A DNA stretch of 64,000 bases from Azoarcus sp. KH32C. GTDB lineage: Bacteria > Pseudomonadota > Gammaproteobacteria > Burkholderiales > Rhodocyclaceae. Each line of letters starts with the position of its first letter. The first letter of the stretch is position 1. Where the stretch lies: assembly GCF_000349945.1 (NCBI RefSeq), contig NC_020516.1, positions 1,736,001-1,800,000 on the forward strand. Direction: 5' to 3'. Made by a program: the position numbers and the translations under genes. Below, one piece after another: positions 15,651 through 24,485 of this stretch. The notes beneath the pieces are model-generated. The model saw only the letters and a program-made list of their open reading frames with translations, did no database searches and had not been told where the DNA came from.

Positions 15651-18185
15651 CTAAAGCACGCGCAGCAGCCCGGAACATTGCTCGCTTCCAGCAGCGCGTC
15701 GGCTCTCGGCTGCGGCAGTTCGGCCCGACGCGGGCACGGCGAGCCGCTCGGCCGGCACGGGACGACCGAAGAAATAACCCTGTCCCTCGTGGCAGCCGTG
15801 CTGCTTGAGCAGCGACATCTGTTCGGCCGTCTCAACACCCTCGGCGATGACCCGCAGGTTCAGCGCGTGGCCGATCTGGATCACGGCCCGCGCGATCGCC
15901 TGGTCTTCGGGGTTGGTGCATAGATCCGTGACGAAGGAGCGATCGATCTTCAGGCGGTGGATCGGGAATTTCTTCAGGTAGGCGAGACTCGAGTAGCCGG
16001 TGCCGAAGTCGTCGATGGAGAGCGAATACCCGGCGCGCTTCAATGCATCGAGGACCTCGCGCACGGTTTGAACGTCTTCCATCAGTGTCGATTCGGTGAG
16101 CTCGATCTCGATCATCTGCGGCGGCACGCCCGTATCGCGCTGGACCGCTGTCAGCGTCGCGAGCAGGTCGCTGCGATAGATCTGCAGGCCCGACACGTTG
16201 ATGCTGAGCTGCATCGGCGTGCCGGCGTCGAGCCAACGGCGGGCTTGATGGAAGGCCTGCCGGATCACCCATTCGCCGATCGGCAGGATCAGGCCGCTTT
16301 CCTCGGCGACCGGGATGAAACGGTCCGGCCCGACGGCGCCGCCCTCGCGCGGGTTCCAGCGCAGCAGCGCCTCGGCGCCGAACACGCGTCCGTCGCGGAG
16401 GTTGACCTGGGGCTGGAAGACCAGCGCGAATTCGTCGCCGTCGATCGCCTGGCGCAGACGCGCATGCAGCGAGAGTCGTTCCGACGCCTGCACGTTCATC
16501 TGCTCGTCGAAGTGGCTGAAGGTGCCGCGCCCGGATTCCTTGACGTGGTACATCGCCGTGTCGGCGCGTTGCAGCAGGGTGTCGAAATCCTGCCCGTCGC
16601 TCGGGAACACGGCCACGCCGATCGAGAACGAGGTGCTGAGAAGCTGCCCGCCGACGCTGATCGGCGCCTGCATGCAGCGGTCGATCTTCGCCGCGACTTT
16701 GGCGATGTCCTCCGCGTGTTCGACGTTTTCGAGCAGGATCACGAATTCGTCGCCGCCGAGCCGCGCGATCATGTCGGTGCCGTACACGGCGACGCGGAGC
16801 CGTTCGGCGACCGCGATCAGCATCGCGTCCCCGACGGGATGGCCGAGGGAATCGTTGACGCGTTTGAAGTGGTCGAGGTCGAGGAAGAGCAGGGCGAGCT
16901 TGCGATGCGTCCGGCGCGCATGCTCGGCGGATTGCTCGAAGCGCTCGCGCAGCAGCATGCGGTTCGGCAGGCCGGTGAGCACGTCGTGGCGGGCGAGGAA
17001 CTGCGCGCGCTCTTCGGCATGCTTGCGTAGCGTCACGTCCGAGAAGGCGGCGACGTAGTGTGTCACCTGGCCGGGCTCGTCACGCACGACCGAGATCGAC
17101 AGCCACTTCGGGTAGATCTCGCCGTTGCGGCGCCGGTCCCAGATCTCGCCTTCCCAATGGTCGCTCGACAGCAGCGTGTCCCACATTTCGCGGTAGAAGG
17201 CGTCGTCGTGCCGACCCGAGCGCAGGATCGACGGCGTCTGGCCGATCGCCTCGGCCGCACTGAAGCCGGTGATGCGCGTGAAGGCGCGGTTGACGCTGAC
17301 GATGCGGTTGTCCCGGTCGCAGATCAGCAGCGCTTCCGAGCTGTTGTCGAAAACCGTGCTCGCAAGTTCGAGCTGGTGTTGCTGCCGCTTTTGTGCGGAG
17401 ATGTCCGAATAGGCCCAGATCGATCCCCCGTGCGGTTCGGTCGGGTCGATCGGGCGGCCGACGCGGTAGCACCAGACCGGCTGTCCGTCGCGGCGCCGCA
17501 GTTCGACCTCTTCCTCGCTGAAACCGCGTGCTTCGAGCTGGTGGTAGAGGCGGATGCCCTGTTCCCGCCAGGTGTCGGCGGACGGATAGAGCATCAGCGT
17601 GCGCTGGCCGGAAAGCTCTTCCGGGCCGTCGTAGCCGAAGATCTCGGCCATGCGCTGGTTGCACTTGAGGATCTGCCGACCGCGGATGTAGGCGATGCCG
17701 ACGTGCGCGTTGTCGAAGATCACGCGGTGCTCGTCGAGCACTTCCTTGAGCTGGCGTTCGGCTTCCTTGCGCTCGGTGATGTCCTGCAGGGTTTCGATCG
17801 CGCCGATGATTTCGCCGCGGTCGTTGCGGATGGGGGCGGCGGTGAAGTACAACCAGGCGCCGCCGTCGCCGAGGTGGGGGAAGAAGTCTTCCGCCTCGTA
17901 GCTGCCGGGGATGATCTTCGACGGGCGGAACTTCGCCGGGTAGTAGGTCGAGATCAGCTTGTCGATCGAACCGCTGGCGACCAGATCCGCCATCACGGGG
18001 CGGCGCTCGGGGTAGAAGGGCCGCCATTGATCGTCCGTTCCCACCATCCGCGCTGCCGAAAAGCCGAGCATGACCTCGCATGCGCGGTTCCAGTATCGGA
18101 CGTGATGCCGGCTGTCGATGACGAAGGTCGGGACGGGGGAGCCGTCGACCAGTTCACCCACGCTTGCTTCGAGGAATGTGGCCAT
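15651..18185 (-). CDS. PAS-PAS-PAS-GGDEF-EAL cyclic-di-GMP signalling protein
   Basis: Cytoplasmic protein of about 844 residues with three PAS/PAC modules (roughly 10-140, 150-270 and 275-395), a GGDEF domain and an EAL domain. GGDEF is intact (RLGGDEFVILL, about 477-481), so diguanylate cyclase activity is possible. The EAL motif (GAEALLRW, about 605) and the later acidic motif in SIDDFGTGYSSLAYLK point to phosphodiesterase activity. No membrane segment is seen, so PAS domains must sense an internal or diffusible signal. ATG 18185 is my start; a TTG at 18230 would add 15 residues without a ribosome site. The GC-rich C-terminal tail after the EAL domain is divergent. Confidence 0.88.
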   Translation of the reverse strand: MATFLEASVGELVDGSPVPTFVIDSRHHVRYWNRACEVMLGFSAARMVGTDDQWRPFYPERRPVMADLVASGSIDKLISTYYPAKFRPSKIIPGSYEAEDFFPHLGDGGAWLYFTAAPIRNDRGEIIGAIETLQDITERKEAERQLKEVLDEHRVIFDNAHVGIAYIRGRQILKCNQRMAEIFGYDGPEELSGQRTLMLYPSADTWREQGIRLYHQLEARGFSEEEVELRRRDGQPVWCYRVGRPIDPTEPHGGSIWAYSDISAQKRQQHQLELASTVFDNSSEALLICDRDNRIVSVNRAFTRITGFSAAEAIGQTPSILRSGRHDDAFYREMWDTLLSSDHWEGEIWDRRRNGEIYPKWLSISVVRDEPGQVTHYVAAFSDVTLRKHAEERAQFLARHDVLTGLPNRMLLRERFEQSAEHARRTHRKLALLFLDLDHFKRVNDSLGHPVGDAMLIAVAERLRVAVYGTDMIARLGGDEFVILLENVEHAEDIAKVAAKIDRCMQAPISVGGQLLSTSFSIGVAVFPSDGQDFDTLLQRADTAMYHVKESGRGTFSHFDEQMNVQASERLSLHARLRQAIDGDEFALVFQPQVNLRDGRVFGAEALLRWNPREGGAVGPDRFIPVAEESGLILPIGEWVIRQAFHQARRWLDAGTPMQLSINVSGLQIYRSDLLATLTAVQRDTGVPPQMIEIELTESTLMEDVQTVREVLDALKRAGYSLSIDDFGTGYSSLAYLKKFPIHRLKIDRSFVTDLCTNPEDQAIARAVIQIGHALNLRVIAEGVETAEQMSLLKQHGCHEGQGYFFGRPVPAERLAVPASGRTAAAESRRAAGSEQCSGLLRVL

Positions 18186-18274
18186 GTATTGCGCGCAGGG
18201 GAGGCTGGTTGAAAGGCCGTGGGAAGGCAAGATTACATTTGTAACCCTCTTAGTTTAAGCGGAACTTACAACGG

Positions 18275-18302
18275 CCGGGATGGGGCAAGTTCCCCATCCC
18301 GG
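18275..18302 (-). terminator. 11-bp perfect hairpin downstream of the porin gene
   Basis: CCGGGATGGGG (18275-18285) and CCCCATCCCGG (18292-18302) are fully complementary with a 6-base loop, 20 bases beyond the porin stop. In the porin's direction no U run follows, so termination efficiency is uncertain. Confidence 0.55.
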
Positions 18303-18321
18303 TCTCTTTGCACGGAGAAGG

Positions 18322-19656
18322 TCAGAAAGAGTAGTGCATCGAGGTCTGCAGGCGGCGGAAGGTGCCGGTTTCTCCGGTGTTCAGCTCACGTTCGCCCCAA
18401 GCGTACTCGAGGCCCAGCTCGGCGTTCTGGGTGAAGGCCCAGAACACGTTGGCGAAGGCATGGGTGAGCGTCTCGTTCGCCGACGGGCCGTAGGCGGCGA
18501 GATATTTCGAATCGACGTCCAGACGCGTGCGGCCCCACGACAGGTTGGTGCGCACCTTCTCCGTCCAGGCGCGGGCCCAGCCGACGGTGACGGCGCGCGC
18601 CATGCTCAGGCGGATCTTGTCGCCGTCGAAGACTTCCCAGTTGTAGTTCGCCGACGGCAGGTAACGGGCGATGCCGTTGCCGGCGGTATAGAGGCCGAGC
18701 AGCGAGTCCTTGTCGGTGATCTTGAACGCGCCGCCGACGCTGACGCCGTAGGCGTTGCGACCGTCGGTCGTGCCGACGTTGTCGTCGTACGAGTAGCGGG
18801 TCAGCAGCGCGTTGGCGCCGACGCTGCCGAAGTCGCCGGTCTTGTTCCAGCCCACTGTCAGGTCCGGACGCTTGTCGAGGTTCGGCGTATTGAGCGGCTT
18901 CTGGCCGTTGATCATCGTCGCGGCGTTTTCGACGGCGACCGACACGGTGCCGAGCGAGTCGAAGCTCTCCGACAGGCGCACCATCGGCTGGCGCGCGAGC
19001 TGGGCGCTGCCATGGCCGTTGAAGTCGGCGGTCTCGGGCGTCGCGTCGAGGTTCATGAAGGTCGACCAGGTCTGGCCGACGAGCAGCGTGCCCCAGTCGG
19101 CTTCCAGTTCGCCGTAGGCATGGCGCAGGCGCGGGTTGTAGCCGTTGGTGTAGCCGCTCTTGTAGGTGGTGTCGCCGTATTCGTAGAAGTCGAATTCGAG
19201 CTTGGTGCGCAGCGCGCCCATGTCGGTCGGCGTCGAGGTCTTCGCGCCGAAGCGGGTGACGCGGGCGCTGAGGTTGAACTTGCCCTTGCGGGTGTCGGAG
19301 TTGAGACCCGAGGGGTCGTCCTTGATCGCGATGGTGCCGGGTTCGAAGGCCCAGTCGCCGGTGCGGGCGCCGAAATCCTTGTACCCGTCGACGTGGATGA
19401 AGCCGTACAGGCCGACGGAGGTCTCCGAGCCCGGCAGCTTGAAGGTGCCTTCTTCGTCACCCTTCGTGACGAGGTTGAAGGTCTTGGGCACCGCGCCGAC
19501 GTTGGCGTCGATGGTCTTGATCTGGGCCTCGAGGGCTTCGAGGTGTGCCCTCAGTTCGGCGATCTGCGCGCGCAGAGCGGCTTCGTCCGCGTGCGCGGCG
19601 TTCGACATCAATCCGGCGGCCATCAGCGCGGCGCACAGGGTTCCCACTTTTCGCAT
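18322..19656 (-). CDS. DcaP-like trimeric outer membrane porin
   Basis: Outer membrane beta-barrel protein of 444 residues. A signal peptide (about 1-23, ending AHADE) is followed by a short coiled coil (ALRAQIAELRAHLEALEAQIKT), typical of the DcaP porin N-terminus. The barrel starts at VGLYGFIHVDGYKD and ends in LQTSMHYSF with the C-terminal Phe needed for barrel assembly. Such porins admit small negatively charged compounds such as dicarboxylates. GAGGAG lies just before the ATG. A weak -24/-12-like motif lies about 100 bases upstream. It is divergent from the amino-acid ABC importer. Confidence 0.88.
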   Translation of the reverse strand: MRKVGTLCAALMAAGLMSNAAHADEAALRAQIAELRAHLEALEAQIKTIDANVGAVPKTFNLVTKGDEEGTFKLPGSETSVGLYGFIHVDGYKDFGARTGDWAFEPGTIAIKDDPSGLNSDTRKGKFNLSARVTRFGAKTSTPTDMGALRTKLEFDFYEYGDTTYKSGYTNGYNPRLRHAYGELEADWGTLLVGQTWSTFMNLDATPETADFNGHGSAQLARQPMVRLSESFDSLGTVSVAVENAATMINGQKPLNTPNLDKRPDLTVGWNKTGDFGSVGANALLTRYSYDDNVGTTDGRNAYGVSVGGAFKITDKDSLLGLYTAGNGIARYLPSANYNWEVFDGDKIRLSMARAVTVGWARAWTEKVRTNLSWGRTRLDVDSKYLAAYGPSANETLTHAFANVFWAFTQNAELGLEYAWGERELNTGETGTFRRLQTSMHYSF

Positions 19657-20121
19657 TGATCTTCTCCTCGCGTAAGTCTTGTTTTGCATTTGCGACTTCC
19701 CCGGTGGGGTAGCGGGGGCGGATGCTAAGCGCTTTGGCGCGAGGAATTGGCGCCCGGCAGGCGAAGTGCCGCTTTTCTGAAAGGGGATGCCTCTTTTGTG
19801 ATAGTTGCGGTGCAGCAGAGCCGGATTTCTTGCAGCTTTGCGACATTTGCTATCAGGTTTCGGCCGTCTCGATGTCGAAGGCGTGCGGGAGAACGCTCCC
19901 GGGACTAGGATTCGACCCGCGCGGGCAAAGGGTCTTGGCGGATTCCCGTCATTTTGTTGCTGCCGCGGTGCGTTGCAGCAATCCGGCCCCGGCCCGTTGA
20001 GCAGCGTTGCCTTTTTTGCCACCATTCGCTCCGCTTCCCGCTGCCCTGTATCCAGCGCAGCCCGTCAAACCACCGGCCGAGCCGTCGCGAAGAAGCCGCG
20101 AAACAAAGTGAGGAGTACTGG
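19657..20121. other. Divergent intergenic region between porin and amino-acid importer
   Basis: 465 bases without a credible gene. On the minus strand GG-N10-GC at 19770-19757 (CGGCAC-N5-CTGCC) is a weak sigma-54-like promoter for the porin. TTGCTGC (19957-19963) and GCAGCAA (19975-19981) form a 7-bp inverted repeat upstream of the importer that may be an operator. No other signal is convincing. Confidence 0.35.
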
Positions 20122-20913
20122 ATGAAGAAATATGCACTGCTGTGCGCCGTCGTCGCCATGACCGCGGGCAGCGCCGTCGCCAAGGATTGGGACGAAATCC
20201 GCATGGCTTCCGAAGGGGCCTACCCCCCGTTCAACGTCACCGCGGCAGACGGTTCGATGCGCGGTTTCGACATCGATATCGGCAATGCGCTGTGCGAGGA
20301 AATGAAGGCCAAGTGCAGCTGGGTCAAGCAGGACTGGGACGGCATGATCCCGGCGCTGGTCTCGCGCAAGTTCGACGCGATCATCGCGTCGATGTCGATC
20401 ACCGACGAACGCAAGGCGAAGGTCGACTTCACCAACAAGTACTACGCTTCGCCGCTCGCGCTGATCGCGAAGAAGGGCTCGCCGCTGCGTCCCGACCTCG
20501 CCTCGTTGAAGGGCAAGAAGATCGGCGTGCAGCGCGGCACCGTCGCCGACAACTTCGCGACGAAGTTCTGGGAAGGCAAGGGCCCCGAGATCATCCGCTA
20601 TGCGAAGCAGGACGAGGCCTACCTCGACCTGAACTCCGGGCGCATGGATGCGGCCTTCGCGGACTTCCTCGAGGCCTATGGCGGCTTCCTGACCAAGCCG
20701 GAAGGTGCGGGCTACGACGTCGCGGGCGAGCGTGTCTTCGGCAACACGGCCGAAGAGAAGGGCGTGGTCGGCGAGGGCATTGGCATCGCCGTGCGCAAGA
20801 AGGACAAGGATCTGACCGAGAAGCTCAACAAGGCGCTCGTCGCGATCCGCGCCAGCGGCAAGTACGAAGAGATCCGCAAGAAGTACTTCCCGATGGACAT
20901 CTACGGGAATTGA
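20122..20913 (+). CDS. Lysine/arginine/ornithine-type ABC transporter substrate-binding protein
   Basis: Periplasmic binding protein of 263 residues (family SBP_bac_3, ArgT/HisJ/AotJ-like) with a signal peptide cleaved near SAVAKD. Family marks include EGAYPPFNVTAADGSMRGFDIDI, DWDGMIPALVSRKFDAIIASMSIT and the ligand-contact GVQRGTVADN. AGGAG sits 9 bases before the ATG. A hairpin separates it from the permease genes, which usually keeps the binding protein in excess. Basic amino acids are the likely ligands, because the downstream genes are an ArgR-type regulator and arginine succinyltransferase. Confidence 0.9.
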   Translation: MKKYALLCAVVAMTAGSAVAKDWDEIRMASEGAYPPFNVTAADGSMRGFDIDIGNALCEEMKAKCSWVKQDWDGMIPALVSRKFDAIIASMSITDERKAKVDFTNKYYASPLALIAKKGSPLRPDLASLKGKKIGVQRGTVADNFATKFWEGKGPEIIRYAKQDEAYLDLNSGRMDAAFADFLEAYGGFLTKPEGAGYDVAGERVFGNTAEEKGVVGEGIGIAVRKKDKDLTEKLNKALVAIRASGKYEEIRKKYFPMDIYGN

Positions 20914-20928
20914 TCCCCGCCTAGCTAC

Positions 20929-20955
20929 GCGCCGGATAGCGAAAGCATCCGGCGC
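20929..20955 (+). terminator. Intercistronic hairpin between binding protein and permeases
   Basis: A 9-bp stem (20929-20937 with 20947-20955) extended by GC-GAAA-GC, a GNRA-type loop, is followed by TTCCTTTTCTG. It is likely a partial terminator or 3' stabiliser that lowers permease expression relative to the binding protein. Confidence 0.6.
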
Positions 20956-21019
20956 TTCCTTTTCTGCGTGAGCGGATCCGGCTCTTTCCTGCGTATCCGC
21001 GTCCCGGAGTCAATGCGCA

Positions 21020-21712
21020 ATGAATGCCTTGATCGAATATTCTCCCAGCCTGTTCGCCGGTGCCTGGGTCACGCTGCAGGTCGCCCTGCTGTCGTTGGCG
21101 CTGGCAGTGGCGACCGGGCTGCTCGGCGCGGCCTGCAAGCTGTCGCCCTATCTCCCGCTGCGACTATGGACGATGCTCTACACGACCGTCGTGCGCGGCG
21201 TTCCCGACCTCGTGATGATGCTGCTGGTGTTCTACGGCGGCCAACTCGTGCTCAATGAAGTGCTCGACTATTTCGAGTGGGACTTCATCGAGATCGACCC
21301 CTTCGTCGCCGGTGTGATGACCATCGGCTTCGTGTTCGGCGCCTACTTCACCGAGACCTTCCGCGGCGCCTTCCTGTCGGTAGCGGCGGGCCAGCTCGAA
21401 GCGGGGCGGGCCTACGGCATGACGGGCTGGCAGGTCTTCCGCCGCGTTCTCTTCCCGCAGATGCTGCGCTTCGCGCTGCCGGGCATCGGCAACAACTGGC
21501 TGGTGCTGCTGAAGAGCACGGCGATCGTGTCGATGATCGGGCTTTCGGACATGACGCGCGTCGCCGATCAGGCCGGGCGCTCGACGCACCAGCCTTTCAC
21601 CTTCTACCTCGCGGTGTGCGTGCTGTACCTGGCGATGACCGCGATCTCGGGTTACTTCCTCGGCCGCCTGACGACGCGTTACAACGTCGGCGTGCGCGAA
21701 GCCCACGTCTGA
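21020..21712 (+). CDS. Basic amino acid ABC transporter permease, HisQ/AotQ-like
   Basis: Inner membrane permease of 230 residues with about five hydrophobic segments. The EAA loop for contact with the ATPase is present (QLEAGRAYGMTGWQVFRRVLFPQML). The N-terminal pattern YSPSLFAGAWVTLQVALLSL is typical of the HisMQ half. GGAG precedes the ATG at about 10 bases. It works as a heterodimer with the next gene product, whose start lies 17 bases downstream. Confidence 0.92.
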   Translation: MNALIEYSPSLFAGAWVTLQVALLSLALAVATGLLGAACKLSPYLPLRLWTMLYTTVVRGVPDLVMMLLVFYGGQLVLNEVLDYFEWDFIEIDPFVAGVMTIGFVFGAYFTETFRGAFLSVAAGQLEAGRAYGMTGWQVFRRVLFPQMLRFALPGIGNNWLVLLKSTAIVSMIGLSDMTRVADQAGRSTHQPFTFYLAVCVLYLAMTAISGYFLGRLTTRYNVGVREAHV

Positions 21713-21729
21713 CCGACCGGAGCCTGAAC

Positions 21730-22464
21730 ATGGATCTTTTCGATACTTCGGTCATCACCGGCAACCTGCCGGAGTTCTGGCGCGGATTGTGGATGACGCT
21801 GCAGCTCACCGCGATCGCGCTGCTGGTCGGCTTCGCCGGTGCGATTCCGCTGGCGGTCGCGCGGATCTCGAAGAACCCGGCCGTCCGCATGCCGGTCGCC
21901 GCTTACACCTACTTCTTCCGCGGCACGCCGATGCTCGTGCAACTGCTGCTGATCTACTACGGCGCGGCGCAGTGGGAGTGGATGCGCGCGGCGTGGGAGG
22001 AAGGCAATGCATTCTGGAGCCTCTTCCGCGAGCCTTACTTCTGTGCGCTGTTGGCATTCGGGCTCAACACCTGCGCCTACACGGTCGAGATCGTTGCCGG
22101 CAGCATGCGCAACACGCCGCACGGCGAGATCGAGGCGGCCAAGGCGATGGGGATGAGCCGCTTCAAGGCGCTGCAGCGCATCGTGCTGCCGTCGGCGCTG
22201 CGGCGGATGATCCCGTCCTACAGCAACGAGGTGATCCTGATGCTGCAGGGCTCGGCGATCGCGAGCGCGGTGACCCTCGTCGACCTCACCGGCGCGGCGC
22301 GGAATGTCTATTCGCGGCACTTCGCGCCTTTCGAATCCTTCATCTTCGTCGGTCTGATCTACCTCGTGCTGACCTTCATGCTGGTCGGACTGTTCAAGTT
22401 CGCCGAGCGGCGGTGGCTCGCCCACCTCGCCCCGCGCAAGGCTCTCAAGACCAAGGAGGCATAA
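21730..22464 (+). CDS. Basic amino acid ABC transporter permease, HisM/AotM-like
   Basis: Second permease subunit, 244 residues. It shows the family start (FWRGLWMTLQLTAIALLVGF), the segment TYFFRGTPMLVQLLLIYYG and the EAA loop EIEAAKAMGMSRFKALQRIVLPSAL. Its stop overlaps the ATPase start by one base (TAATG), and an AGGAGG for that gene lies within its last codons, so the two are coupled. Confidence 0.92.
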   Translation: MDLFDTSVITGNLPEFWRGLWMTLQLTAIALLVGFAGAIPLAVARISKNPAVRMPVAAYTYFFRGTPMLVQLLLIYYGAAQWEWMRAAWEEGNAFWSLFREPYFCALLAFGLNTCAYTVEIVAGSMRNTPHGEIEAAKAMGMSRFKALQRIVLPSALRRMIPSYSNEVILMLQGSAIASAVTLVDLTGAARNVYSRHFAPFESFIFVGLIYLVLTFMLVGLFKFAERRWLAHLAPRKALKTKEA

Positions 22465-23348
22465 TGAACCAGAACGCCATCACGCAACGGGTCGGTCTCG
22501 GCGACCTGCAAGCATCGCGCAGCGAACAGCAAGGACTTACCATGAACCACAATGCGATCGTCGGACAAGTCCGCGAACAGGTCCGAGAGCAGGTCCGAGT
22601 GGAGGACCTGCACAAATCCTACGGCGATCACGAGGTCCTGAAGGGCGTGTCGCTCGCGGCGAATTCGGGCGATGTGATCAGCATCATTGGCTCCTCGGGC
22701 TCGGGCAAGAGCACCTGGCTGCGCTGCATCAACTTCCTCGAGAACCCGACCTCGGGCCGCATCACGGTCGGCGGCAAAGAGATCGAGCTCGTCCGCAACC
22801 GCAAGGGCGATCTCGTCGTCGCGGACCCGAAGCAGCTGCAGCAGATCCGCACGCGGCTGTCGATGGTGTTTCAGCACTTCAACCTGTGGAGCCACATGAC
22901 GGTGCTGGAGAACGTCATCGAGGCGCCGGTCCACGTGCTGGGCATCCCGAAGGCCGAGGCGATGGAGCGCGCCGAGCGCTACCTGGAGCGCGTGGGCGTG
23001 TGGAAATTCCGCGACAGCTATCCGGCCCACATGTCCGGCGGCCAGCAGCAGCGCGTCGCGATCGCGCGGGCGCTGGCGATGGAGCCCTCGGTGCTGCTCT
23101 TCGACGAGCCGACCTCGGCGCTCGACCCGGAGCTCGTCGGCGAAGTGCTGAAGGTGATGCGCTCGCTGGCGGAAGAGGGCCGCACGATGCTGGTCGTGAC
23201 GCACGAGATGGGTTTTGCGCGCGAAGTGTCGAATCACGTGATCTTCGTGCACCAGGGCCGCGTGGAGGAGCAGGGCAACCCGCGCGAAGTGCTCGTGCGT
23301 CCGCAGAGCGAACGCCTGCAGCAGTTCCTGTCCGGCAGTCTGAAGTAA
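22464..23348 (+). CDS. Basic amino acid ABC transporter ATPase, HisP/AotP-like, with repeated N-terminus
   Basis: ATPase subunit of the importer, up to 294 residues. Walker A is GSSGSGKST, the Q loop is QHFNLWSHM, the signature is MSGGQQQR and Walker B is LLFDEPTSALDP. The first 26 codons are unusual: MNQNAI is repeated as MNHNAI from a second ATG at 22542, then VREQ-VREQ-VRVE forms a short tandem repeat before the normal start of the fold at VEDLHKSYG. The first ATG has AGGAGG and couples to the permease; the second has AAGGAC, so a 268-residue form may also be made. HisP is normally about 257 residues, so both starts carry an extension. Confidence 0.9.
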   Translation: MNQNAITQRVGLGDLQASRSEQQGLTMNHNAIVGQVREQVREQVRVEDLHKSYGDHEVLKGVSLAANSGDVISIIGSSGSGKSTWLRCINFLENPTSGRITVGGKEIELVRNRKGDLVVADPKQLQQIRTRLSMVFQHFNLWSHMTVLENVIEAPVHVLGIPKAEAMERAERYLERVGVWKFRDSYPAHMSGGQQQRVAIARALAMEPSVLLFDEPTSALDPELVGEVLKVMRSLAEEGRTMLVVTHEMGFAREVSNHVIFVHQGRVEEQGNPREVLVRPQSERLQQFLSGSLK

Positions 23349-23393
23349 GGACTATCGCAGCGGCGCGTGACGGAATAGGATCGGCGGCGGACC

Positions 23394-24485
23394 ATGCGCT
23401 GGGAGAAACCTGTGGAGCACGACTGGCGGGCGCCATCGGCGCGCGGTCTGGTCTCGCCGGATGACGGCGGGCGGCCGATCGTCGTTGTCGTGCTGCTCGT
23501 CCCGCCGGTCTCCCTCAGCACGCTCGGCACCATCGTCGATCCGTTCGCCGAGGCCAATCGCCTGGGCGGGCGGCGCTTCTACGACCTGCGCCTGGTGTCG
23601 GTCGACGGCGCGCCGGTGTCGCTGTCCGGCGGCGGTCGCATCGCCGTCGAGGGCGCCTTGCCGCTGGTCCTGCACTGCCATGCGCTCTTCGTCGCGTCCG
23701 ATTTTCACGTGCCGGGCGCCGACGAGGAGACCATCCTCGCGCAGCTTGCGCGCATCGCGCGCTGCGGCACAGCTTTCTGCGGCAACCGTGGCGGCACCGG
23801 CTGGCTCGCGCATGCGGGCCTGCTGGAGGACCGGCGCGTGGCGGTGCACTGGGAGGAGATGGCCTTCTACCGCGAACGCCACCCGGCGCTCGTGCATTGC
23901 GCGAGTCTGTACGAGATCGACGGCGAGCGCCTGACCGCATCGAGCAACCAGGCGATGATGGACATGATCCTGTACCTCGTCGCGCAGCAGATCGCGCCGA
24001 GCCTCGCCGATGACATCGCGCGCCAGTTCGGCCTCGATCGTATCCGGCCCGGCCACGAGAAGCAGGCCGTGCCGGCGACGAGCCGCATTTCGCAGCATCC
24101 GCCGAAACTCAACGAGGCGCTGCTCGTGATGGAGGCGAACCTCGAAGAGCCGCTGACTTCGGACGAGATTGCCGATTGCGTCGGCATTTCGCGGCGCCAG
24201 CTCGAACGGCTCTTCAAGCAGAATCTCGACATCCTGCCGTCGAAGTACTATCAGGTGCTGCGCCTCGAACGGGCACGGCAGTTGATCGTTCGCACGCAGC
24301 AGTCGATCGTGCAGATCGGCCTGTCCTGCGGTTTTTCGTCCGGCTCGCACTTTGCGACCGCCTACCGCGCGCATTTCGGTGTCACGCCGCGCGAAGACCG
24401 CGCGCGGGCGACGCTGACCAACAATCTTTCCGGACACGGCGCTTCAGCCGTGCCGCCCGTCCCCCCAACGGAGCCCACATGCTGA
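23394..24485 (+). CDS. GlxA-family AraC-type regulator (ArgR of arginine catabolism, pseudomonad type)
   Basis: Transcriptional regulator of 363 residues. A DJ-1/PfpI-like N-terminal domain (VVVVLLVPPVSLSTLGTIVDPFAEAN, with CGTAFCGNRG in the place of the amidase Cys region) precedes a C-terminal AraC double HTH (LTSDEIADCVGISRRQLERLFKQ, then IVQIGLSCGFSSGSHFATAYRAHFGVTP). In Pseudomonas aeruginosa the same fusion, ArgR, follows the aot importer and activates arginine uptake and succinyltransferase genes. The order here is the same, so it likely activates 20122-26549. Its last codons overlap the aruF start. Confidence 0.85.
   Translation: MRWEKPVEHDWRAPSARGLVSPDDGGRPIVVVVLLVPPVSLSTLGTIVDPFAEANRLGGRRFYDLRLVSVDGAPVSLSGGGRIAVEGALPLVLHCHALFVASDFHVPGADEETILAQLARIARCGTAFCGNRGGTGWLAHAGLLEDRRVAVHWEEMAFYRERHPALVHCASLYEIDGERLTASSNQAMMDMILYLVAQQIAPSLADDIARQFGLDRIRPGHEKQAVPATSRISQHPPKLNEALLVMEANLEEPLTSDEIADCVGISRRQLERLFKQNLDILPSKYYQVLRLERARQLIVRTQQSIVQIGLSCGFSSGSHFATAYRAHFGVTPREDRARATLTNNLSGHGASAVPPVPPTEPTC

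Noticed and set aside
18186..18230. TTG start that would extend the GGDEF/EAL protein by 15 residues
   Set aside because: No ribosome site and a rare start codon; ATG 18185 begins directly at the PAS-containing region.
18275..18302. Reading the 11-bp hairpin as a divergent operator
   Set aside because: It lies between the porin stop and the GGDEF/EAL gene start and is better explained as a porin 3' end structure; dual use cannot be excluded.
19657..20025. In-frame upstream extension of the porin gene
   Set aside because: The clear signal peptide and GAGGAG ribosome site place the start at 19656; the extension is not protein-like and overlaps the intergenic control region.
21789..22463. Upstream in-frame extension of the HisP-like ATPase
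   Set aside because: It lies entirely inside the permease gene in another frame and is Arg-rich shadow; the AGGAGG at the permease end marks ATG 22464.
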